From Acidobacterium sp. (lineage in GTDB: Bacteria > Acidobacteriota > Terriglobia > Terriglobales > Acidobacteriaceae), in assembly GCA_003152595.1 (NCBI GenBank), contig PMAM01000313.1:13197-29624 (forward strand): 16,428 nucleotides of DNA, read 5' to 3'. This document shows, in pieces, positions 10,995 through 16,428 of this stretch; the stretch's first letter is position 1; each line of letters begins with the position of its first letter. The position numbers and the translations under genes were made by a program. The notes beneath the pieces are model-generated. The model saw only the letters and a list, made by a program, of their open reading frames with translations, was not told the DNA's origin and searched no databases.

Positions 10995-13088
10995 GTGACC
11001 GGCAGCTACGATTCCGGTCTGGTCGTGCTCTCGCTGCTGATGGCGGCGCTGGCGTCGTACGCGGCTCTGGACCTGGCGGGGCGCGTTGCAGAATCGCACG
11101 GCCGGGCCGCCGCCTGGTGGCTGGCCGGCGGATCCATCGCGATGGGCGTCGGCATCTGGTCCATGCACTTCATCGGCATGCTGGCGTTTCGTCTGCCCAT
11201 CGCGATGAGCTACGACCCTGCGATTACGCTGATGTCGCTGGTCATCGCCATTGTTTCTTCTCTGTTCGCCCTCTGGATCGTCTGCCAGAATCAATTGTCG
11301 TGGCCCCAGCTGGCGGCTGGCGCGCTCGTCTTTGGCGCGGGCGTCTGCTCCATGCACTACACCGGCATGGCCGCCATGCAGATGAAGCCGGAGATCCACT
11401 ACAACCCCTTCCTCTTCGCCTGCTCCGCCCTGATCGCCGTCGTGGCATCGGGTGCGGCGCTGTGGATGGCCTTCCGTCTGCGCCGAAGATTCAGGGGTGT
11501 GCGCCGGTTGCGCGCCGCCGCAGCGGTGGTCATGGGCGTCGCCATCGCCGGCATGCATTACACCGGGATGGCGGCCGCGCGCTTCGCCCCGAACAGCCGT
11601 TGCACAGTCGCCGACTCCGGAGTATCGAGCCACTGGCTGGCGCTGTTCATCACCGTCTCTGCCGGTGCGGTTCTCTCCATCGCCCTCATCATCTCCGTTC
11701 TGGACATGCGCCTCGAAGAGCGCACCGCCATGCTGGCTGCCGGCCTCGCCGATGCCAAACAGGAATTGAAGTTTCTCGCCCTGCACGACAGCCTCACCAA
11801 ATTGCCCAATCGCACTCTGCTGGCCGACCGCCTGGAGCAGGAAATCCAGAATGCGCAGCGGGAGCAAACCCGCTTCACCGTCCTTTCCATGGATGTCGAC
11901 GGCTTCCGCCAGATCAACGATGCCTACGGAATGGCCGTCGGCGACAAGCTGCTGGTCCAGATTGCTGATCGGCTGCGCAACTCCCTCCGCGCCCGCGACA
12001 CCCTGGCCCGCCTCGGCGGCGACGAGTTTGTCGTGCTGGCCGACACGCAGCAACCCGGCGATGCGGTCCAGCTCGCCGAAAAACTGCTGGACGCTGTTCG
12101 TCAGCCGGTCATGATTGACGCGCATGAACTCCGGGTCTCCATGAGCATCGGTATCGCCATCTACGACGGCCACGAACCGTTGCCCACCGACGTGCTGAGA
12201 CACGCCGACGCGGCCATGAACCATGCCATGGCCCTGGGCCATAACTGTTACGTCTTCTTTGAGTCCTCGATGAGCGACGACGCACAGAACCAGCTGCAGA
12301 TGGTTCAGGAGCTGCGCCGGGCCGAGGAGCGCCAGGAGCTGGTGCTGCATTACCAGCCCATGTACAGCACCGAAGACGGGCAGATGATCGGTGCCGAGGC
12401 GCTGCTCCGCTGGCGCCATCCGCTGCGCGGCCTGGTTCCTCCCGGGGATTTCATCCCCCTGGCGGAAAAAACCGGGATCATCTTCCAGATTGGCGCATGG
12501 GTGCTCGATGAGGCCTGCCGCCAGATGCGCGAGTGGCAGGATGCAGGGCACTGGGCCTGGACCATTTCGGTGAACCTCTCCGCGCTGCAGTTCAATCACC
12601 CCGATCTCATCGATCTCGTACGCACCTCGCTGGAGCGCTACCGGCTGGAGCCCCACAACCTCACCCTCGAAATCACCGAATCGACGGCCATGCACGACGT
12701 GAACACCAGCCTCGCGATTCTTCAGCAGCTCGACCAGATGGGCGTCCGCATCTCGATTGACGATTTTGGAACCGGCTACTCCAGCCTCCTCTACCTCAAG
12801 CGCCTGCCGGCCAGCGAACTCAAGATCGACCGCGGCTTCGTTCGCGACCTGATGCACGATACCGAAGACGCGGCAATCATTTCCGCCATTGTGGCGATCG
12901 GTCGCGCGCTGAACGTCAGAATCGTGGCCGAAGGCGTCGAGACCCTCGAGCAGCAGCAGTTTCTCAAAGAGCTCGGGTGCAGCGGTCTGCAGGGCTTTTT
13001 ACTGGGTCGCCCCATGCCCGCCGACGAGTTTGAGAAGGCCGTCACCTGGAGAGAAGCGGGCGATCGTGCCATGAAGCTTCTTGCCTGA
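10995..13088 (+). CDS. MHYT-GGDEF-EAL cyclic-di-GMP signalling protein (697 aa)
   Basis: GTG 10995 follows AGGA at a 9-10 nt distance. The N-terminal quarter is a seven-helix MHYT sensor with three motif copies, SMHFIGM (56-62), SMHYTGM (119-125) and GMHYTGM (186-192), which may bind copper and sense a diatomic gas. After a helical linker comes a GGDEF domain with LTKLPNR (267-273), the metal-binding DVDGF (300-304), an intact GGDEF at 341-345 and an inhibitory RxxD site (Arg332 to Asp335) exactly five residues before it. The EAL domain keeps EALLRW (468-473), NLSALQF, LEITES, DDFGTGYSSL (589-598), KID (610-612), AEGVE (645-649) and QGFLLGRP. Both diguanylate cyclase and phosphodiesterase sites look complete, so the protein could switch activity. 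It is an inner-membrane protein controlling c-di-GMP, hence motility or biofilm. Confidence 0.96.
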   Translation: MTGSYDSGLVVLSLLMAALASYAALDLAGRVAESHGRAAAWWLAGGSIAMGVGIWSMHFIGMLAFRLPIAMSYDPAITLMSLVIAIVSSLFALWIVCQNQLSWPQLAAGALVFGAGVCSMHYTGMAAMQMKPEIHYNPFLFACSALIAVVASGAALWMAFRLRRRFRGVRRLRAAAAVVMGVAIAGMHYTGMAAARFAPNSRCTVADSGVSSHWLALFITVSAGAVLSIALIISVLDMRLEERTAMLAAGLADAKQELKFLALHDSLTKLPNRTLLADRLEQEIQNAQREQTRFTVLSMDVDGFRQINDAYGMAVGDKLLVQIADRLRNSLRARDTLARLGGDEFVVLADTQQPGDAVQLAEKLLDAVRQPVMIDAHELRVSMSIGIAIYDGHEPLPTDVLRHADAAMNHAMALGHNCYVFFESSMSDDAQNQLQMVQELRRAEERQELVLHYQPMYSTEDGQMIGAEALLRWRHPLRGLVPPGDFIPLAEKTGIIFQIGAWVLDEACRQMREWQDAGHWAWTISVNLSALQFNHPDLIDLVRTSLERYRLEPHNLTLEITESTAMHDVNTSLAILQQLDQMGVRISIDDFGTGYSSLLYLKRLPASELKIDRGFVRDLMHDTEDAAIISAIVAIGRALNVRIVAEGVETLEQQQFLKELGCSGLQGFLLGRPMPADEFEKAVTWREAGDRAMKLLA

Positions 13089-13092
13089 TCCA

Positions 13093-13121
13093 GGCTCTGC
13101 GATCCTCACCACAACAGAGCC
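13093..13121 (+). terminator. Hairpin after the c-di-GMP gene
   Basis: GGCTCTG (13093-13099) pairs with CAGAGCC (13115-13121) around 15 bases, then CTTTGCTG. It lies four bases after the stop codon. The U-run is weak. Confidence 0.5.
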
Positions 13122-13128
13122 CTTTGCT

Positions 13129-13148
13129 GCTGTGACGGCGGTCACAGC
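13129..13148. promoter_or_regulatory. Perfect CRP/FNR-like palindrome
   Basis: GCTGTGAC-GGCG-GTCACAGC contains TGTGA-N6-TCACA (13131-13146) with both half-sites perfect, 93 bp upstream of the khpA-like gene. It follows the terminator hairpin, so it should serve the downstream gene. Confidence 0.5.
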
Positions 13149-13240
13149 CTCCCAGCCCGCCGCCGAATAGCTTTTCCCTAACCGTACAGGCAGTTCAGCC
13201 GACTTTCGCTGCCGCCCCGCGCGGCGGGCCTCCTGCAGGA

Positions 13241-13510
13241 ATGATGCAAACCCCGGATCGCCCTGACGATATGCGCGAGTTGATCACCCAGATCGCACGC
13301 GCTCTGGTGGATATCTCCGACGAAGTCAGTGTTGAGGAAGAGGTCCACGGTGAGTCCACCACCCTGCGCCTGCGCGTGGCCCGCTCCGACGTGGGCAAGG
13401 TGATCGGCAAACAGGGCCGCACGGCCCGCTCCATGCGCACCATCCTGGCAGCGGTGAGCATGAAGCATCGTCACCGCTATACCCTGGATATTCTCGAAGA
13501 ACAGCCGTAA
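13241..13510 (+). CDS. khpA: KhpA-like KH-domain RNA-binding protein, complete (89 aa)
   Basis: A single KH domain of the KhpA/YlqC type. The conserved core begins MRELITQIARALVDISDEVS, continues through TLRLRVARSDVGKVIGKQGR with the GxxG loop (G-K-Q-G), and ends YTLDILEEQP. Family members usually start at the Met of MRELITQI, which here is ATG 13271, giving 79 residues; ATG 13241 adds ten residues and has AGGA directly before it with no spacer, so the start is unsure. The protein is expected to be a cytoplasmic RNA chaperone. It is a paralogue of the partial gene at 1-231, with identical GKVIGKQGRTARS. A perfect TGTGA-N6-TCACA site upstream suggests control by a CRP/FNR-type factor. The partner gene khpB is not in view. 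Confidence 0.9.
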   Translation: MMQTPDRPDDMRELITQIARALVDISDEVSVEEEVHGESTTLRLRVARSDVGKVIGKQGRTARSMRTILAAVSMKHRHRYTLDILEEQP

Positions 13511-13698
13511 CCCCCGCGACAATCCGCGCCACCCGTCAGGACACGGCAACAGGAGAGGGCGCTGCCCGCTCAAAGCGGTTATGCTCCCAGCCGAGCGGCG
13601 GTTCTCAAGTGGCTAGGCACCCGGCTGCCCCGCTTGAATTTTCCTCAAAACGGGGCCATGCTGGTGAAGTCTGGCTCCCACGCGAAGAAGGCGGCCTT

Positions 13699-15030
13699 AT
13701 GTCCGGCTATCGACGTTCCGCTGGTTTTCCCCTCCTGGCGGCGTTCTGTGCGCTGCCGTTGCTTGCAGCGCTGCCGTTGCGTGCCCAGGTGTTCACCGTT
13801 GAGGCCGAACACGTCGAAAAGCATTACACCGAATTTGCCCCCACCCATGTGAGGTACCCCGAGCAGCCCCTCAACCAGCTCGGTCGCGAAACGCTGATCC
13901 GTTTCATGCAGTCCGAGCAGGGATTCGCCATGCGTCCCCTGCCCATCGCAAACCTCACCCTCCATGCCAACGGACACATGGATCCCACCGGCGACAAATA
14001 TGTCGACCTCCTGCACCAGAAAGGCACCTCGGTCAAGCCCGGTGACCGCGTGGTGGTCACCGACATCAAGATCAACGAAAAGAGCATCGAGCTGGACCTG
14101 AACGGCGGCTACGAGCACAAGCACAAATTCCTGCGCCATGTCTCCATCGGCATGGACCCGGTCAATACCGTCCCGCTGGCGGCCGACAACGGCCAGCCCA
14201 TGACGGGATCCCGTTTGACTCTGGTGTTTGAGGAGCGAGTCCCGGACCTGAACGGCGAACAGCTGCAGGCGCTGCTCAAGCCCATGATCGACTTCGGCGT
14301 GAAGTCACCCGCGGAAGCCTTTGCCGAAACGCTGCCCCCCTTCCTGCGCACCGCCATCGAGCAGCATCGCGTGCTCGTCGGCATGAACCGCGACATGGTG
14401 GTCTACGCCAAAGGTCAGCCGACCCGCAAGGTCCGCGAAACGAGCGAGGACGGAAAGCTGTACGAGATCTGGATCTACGGAGAAACGCCTCAGCCCGTCG
14501 AGTTCGTCCGCTTCGACGGCAGCTTTGTGGCGGAAGTGAAGCTGGCCAGTGTGGGCGCTCCAATGGTGGTACGCAACCAGAATGAGATGGGCGACTACTG
14601 GGGCAATCAGCCGGTTGTAGCCACCAACCAGCGCCAGGTCAAGCTCGGCGACCAGACCGATGCGGACCGCTCGGCCGAGAACGCGCCCCGCCAGGCGCCC
14701 ACCCTCCGCAAGCCCGGCGAACAGCTGCCCGAGGACAGCGACAAGAACAATCCGGCTGGTTCGATGCAGCCCGTGAAGATGCCTCCCGATCTGCAAAGGC
14801 CCGGCGATCCAGGCTATCACCCCACGGTTTCGGCGCAGCCGGAGCAGGGAAGTGGGACCCCTCAGCCCCAGTCGCAGGGGTCAGGAACGCAAACCCCAGG
14901 CAGCAATGGGAACGGCAACGGAAACAGCTCCGGAAACAGCTCGAAGCCATCGCAGAGCAACTCTTCGCAGTCGCAGACCAGCAACTCGAATACCGATCAG
15001 GGACCCAATCCCCTCGACAAACCGCAATAG
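13699..15030 (+). CDS. Secreted protein of unknown function with Ser/Asn/Gln-rich tail (443 aa)
   Basis: I chose ATG 13699 since the protein then begins with a signal peptide (MSGYRRSAGFPLLAAFCALP, cleavage about residue 29-30 after LPLRA); the open frame extends 30 codons upstream without a ribosome site. The middle contains VGMNRDMVVYAKGQPTRKVR, then EIWIYGETPQPVEFVRFDGS, a pattern like the 'mt...G.P..........W.Y......v.F.dG.v' of BamE/SmpA-type folds. The last 60 residues are low complexity (Gly, Ser, Asn, Gln, Pro), probably disordered. It is probably periplasmic or cell-surface. I know no named family. The stop at 15030 is directly followed by an esterase relic in another frame. Confidence 0.82.
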   Translation: MSGYRRSAGFPLLAAFCALPLLAALPLRAQVFTVEAEHVEKHYTEFAPTHVRYPEQPLNQLGRETLIRFMQSEQGFAMRPLPIANLTLHANGHMDPTGDKYVDLLHQKGTSVKPGDRVVVTDIKINEKSIELDLNGGYEHKHKFLRHVSIGMDPVNTVPLAADNGQPMTGSRLTLVFEERVPDLNGEQLQALLKPMIDFGVKSPAEAFAETLPPFLRTAIEQHRVLVGMNRDMVVYAKGQPTRKVRETSEDGKLYEIWIYGETPQPVEFVRFDGSFVAEVKLASVGAPMVVRNQNEMGDYWGNQPVVATNQRQVKLGDQTDADRSAENAPRQAPTLRKPGEQLPEDSDKNNPAGSMQPVKMPPDLQRPGDPGYHPTVSAQPEQGSGTPQPQSQGSGTQTPGSNGNGNGNSSGNSSKPSQSNSSQSQTSNSNTDQGPNPLDKPQ

Positions 15031-15031
15031 C

Positions 15032-15166
15032 GCCGAGTTCCATGTCTACACCAGGGGCGGCCACGGATACGGTCTGCGCCCAACCGACTTGCCCATCACC
15101 CGCTGGCCTGACCTCGCCGCAACATGGATGAAGACAATTGGCATGGTGGGCGGTTCAAAGAAGTGA
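15032..15166 (+). pseudogene. Relic of the C-terminus of an alpha/beta hydrolase (BD-FAE/esterase type)
   Basis: Between two genes, one frame reads AEFHVYTRGGHGYGLRPTDL, then PITRWPDLAATWMKTIGMVG and SKK before a stop. This is the ending of acetyl-xylan-esterase or BD-FAE-like hydrolases, with the catalytic His in GGHGYG and the typical LP-x-x-WPD-x-x-x-x-W segment. No upstream esterase body is found: the frame runs back into the 443-residue gene in an unrelated phase. So only about 44 codons of the old gene survive, without promoter or start, probably left by a deletion that fused the 443-residue gene next to it. The relic is unlikely to be translated. The family call is from memory of these motifs. 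Confidence 0.7.
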
Positions 15167-15188
15167 GGGCGGTTCTGTGGAGCGCTTG

Positions 15189-16163
15189 ATGCAGCGCGTC
15201 TGGATTGTCATCCCGGCTGCTGCGGCGCTCTTCGCGGGCACCTTGCCGCTGCAGGCCAGGAAGCCCGAGCTGCCGCGCATTCCTGGCCAGACGCTGCTCG
15301 TGGGCTGGCCTCCGTTTAGCCTTACCCTTTCGGCAGGGCCGAAGGCCTGGCCTGTGCAGGATGAGCCGCACAGCCGCTGGTTGGTGGCTCCCAGCCTCTC
15401 CGCCAACGCAACCATCGTAGCCTCCGCTCACCGGATCGCCGGCGCGTTGCCGCGGTCCAGCGACCTGGTCGTCAGCCTTTGGTCCATGACCAACCACGAC
15501 TGGACCGACTATCCGGCTCTCTCCCTGCAAGGCGGCGCGGTCGCCATTTCACCGGACGGGAACCGCGTGGCATGCGTTACGCGCTGGATGACGGACGCGC
15601 CGTCCCGGATCGAGGTCCTCGACCGCGCCACCGGGAAGATCGCGATAGGGCCGGAGGTCTACGAGCGCGCGGACACCGACATCAGCTGGGCTCCAGACAG
15701 CCGGCGGCTGGCCTTCGACATGGGCAGCAACGGAGGTCCCGTCAAATCCAACCCCTCGCCGCTGCGCGCGATTTACATCATGGACACGGATACGGGGACT
15801 CTCCGCAGGATCGCGCAGGCTGTCGCGCCCTCCTGGTCACCCTCAGGCGAGTGGATCGCATATCTGGACTACGCTCCGGACAATGACGACGCCGGGCCGG
15901 GTTTTGCCGCAGCCCATCCCAATCGCGTCGGCCTGATGCATCCCGATGGCAGCGGCGGCCGGGTGTTAATCACCTTTCCTCGTGACGAGTCGCTGATGAT
16001 CCCGCCGGTGTGGTCCCCGGATTCGCAGGCCATCCTCCTCAACCGGTGGCATGACCGGCAGAAGGGAACGATGGATGTCGATCGGATCCAGATCGGCACC
16101 ATGAAGGTCACGAAAGAATTCCGCAACGTGCCGCCTGTCTATGCGTGGATCGGCGCGAGGTGA
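15189..16163 (+). CDS. Secreted beta-propeller (TolB/PD40-like) protein (324 aa)
   Basis: ATG 15189 has GGAG (15179-15182) with a 6-nt spacer and yields a Sec signal peptide (MQRVWIVIPAAAALFAGTLP, cleavage near LQA-RKPEL). The mature protein holds at least four PD40-type blades marked by S-P/PD motifs: GAVAISPDGNRVACVTRW, TDISWAPDSRRLAFDM, VAPSWSPSGEWIAYLDY and PPVWSPDSQAILLNRW. These are the repeats of TolB-like propellers, which usually bind other proteins or carry an enzyme on top. No attached catalytic domain is visible. A second frame start at GTG 15177 or ATG 15138 is less supported. It follows the esterase relic on the same strand. Probable role: periplasmic binding or scaffold; unknown ligand. 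Confidence 0.85.
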   Translation: MQRVWIVIPAAAALFAGTLPLQARKPELPRIPGQTLLVGWPPFSLTLSAGPKAWPVQDEPHSRWLVAPSLSANATIVASAHRIAGALPRSSDLVVSLWSMTNHDWTDYPALSLQGGAVAISPDGNRVACVTRWMTDAPSRIEVLDRATGKIAIGPEVYERADTDISWAPDSRRLAFDMGSNGGPVKSNPSPLRAIYIMDTDTGTLRRIAQAVAPSWSPSGEWIAYLDYAPDNDDAGPGFAAAHPNRVGLMHPDGSGGRVLITFPRDESLMIPPVWSPDSQAILLNRWHDRQKGTMDVDRIQIGTMKVTKEFRNVPPVYAWIGAR

Positions 16164-16225
16164 CACAACCCTGAACCCGACCTGATTGCGGACGTCCGAG
16201 CCCGCAGGCCAAATCGGGAGCACCC

Positions 16226-16318
16226 GTGAGTGAGCGCGACCGAGTCAAAGGGGTGCCGAATTATGAGACCACTGAGAACTCTGCGAGATTGGTTCAGCAG
16301 ATGACCACCGCCAAATAG
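16226..16318 (+). CDS. Possible 30-residue protein
   Basis: A GTG start with GGGAG five bases upstream opens a 30-codon frame reading MSERDRVKGVPNYETTENSA and ending MTTAK. Composition is protein-like, but it is too short to judge; it might be the tail of a lost gene. Confidence 0.25.
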   Translation: MSERDRVKGVPNYETTENSARLVQQMTTAK

Positions 16319-16330
16319 TAAACTCCCCGC

Positions 16331-16428
16331 ATGACACTAACCGATCTTGTCTCATCCGTCGATTCTGAGATTGCCGTTCTCCAACAGGTCCGGGCACTGC
16401 TGGCCGGTCAGGACGGTCATGTCCGTCG
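16331..16428 (+). CDS. Start of a hypothetical protein cut by the window end
   Basis: From ATG 16331 the frame reads MTLTDLVSSVDSEIAVLQQV, then RALLAGQDGHVR, and stays open to the last base. This helix-like opening (D-L-x-S-S-x-D-x-E-I-x-x-L-x-Q-V-R-A-L-L) is familiar to me from small acidobacterial proteins of unknown function, from memory only. No clear ribosome site precedes it; CTCCCCGC separates the TAGTAA from the start. Length and function cannot be judged. Confidence 0.5.
   Translation, partial: MTLTDLVSSVDSEIAVLQQVRALLAGQDGHVR

Noticed and set aside
10635..12857. Long minus-strand open frame (740 codons) across the c-di-GMP gene
   Set aside because: It is antisense to the intact MHYT-GGDEF-EAL gene; its His/Gln/Gly-rich text follows from GC-rich codons and shows no domain.

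Overview
The window looks like a chromosomal stretch of a GC-rich soil-type bacterium, most probably an acidobacterium (Acidobacteriota, Terriglobia). That placement is inference: it rests on the style of the short palindromic intergenic repeats, on two KhpA-type KH proteins, on a Tat-exported class V aminotransferase and on several secreted proteins of the kind common in that phylum. No rRNA, tRNA or strong phylogenetic marker is present.

Layout. Positions 1-2176 are host sequence: the 3' end of a KhpA-like RNA-binding protein, a small 80-residue protein, a repeat-rich intergenic stretch and a secreted protein on the minus strand. Positions 2177-4716 are a complete 2,540-bp IS1595-family transposon with 24-bp terminal inverted repeats and an 8-bp target duplication (ACTTCAGT). 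It carries an ISXO2-like transposase and, convergent to it, a two-gene passenger operon. The first passenger gene encodes a proteasome-like Ntn-hydrolase whose GTG start places Thr right after the initiator Met. Positions 4717-6470 return to host: a small 91-residue protein, an alpha/beta hydrolase and a four-helix membrane protein. Positions 6471-9310 are a second complete IS1595-family transposon (2,840 bp, 25-bp inverted repeats, 8-bp duplication TCCGGATG). It carries a different transposase, a small conserved-looking ORF, a PemK/MazF-like toxin and a 150-residue-class protein with an AbrB/MazE-like N-terminus that may be its antitoxin; strong hairpins separate these units.

The right part (9311-16428) is ordinary host sequence: a Tat-signal class V aminotransferase (minus), a large MHYT-GGDEF-EAL cyclic-di-GMP protein with intact catalytic motifs, a second full KhpA-like protein behind a perfect TGTGA-N6-TCACA palindrome, a secreted protein with a Ser/Asn/Gln-rich tail, a relic of the C-terminus of an esterase, a secreted beta-propeller protein and the start of one more ORF.

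The main discovery is the pair of passenger-carrying IS1595 elements. Each sits inside or beside a palindromic intergenic repeat, their ends share a CAAGA-TAT-CACTTGAC-like core, and in element 1 both inverted repeats appear to supply the -35 box of an inward promoter, one driving the transposase and one driving the cargo.
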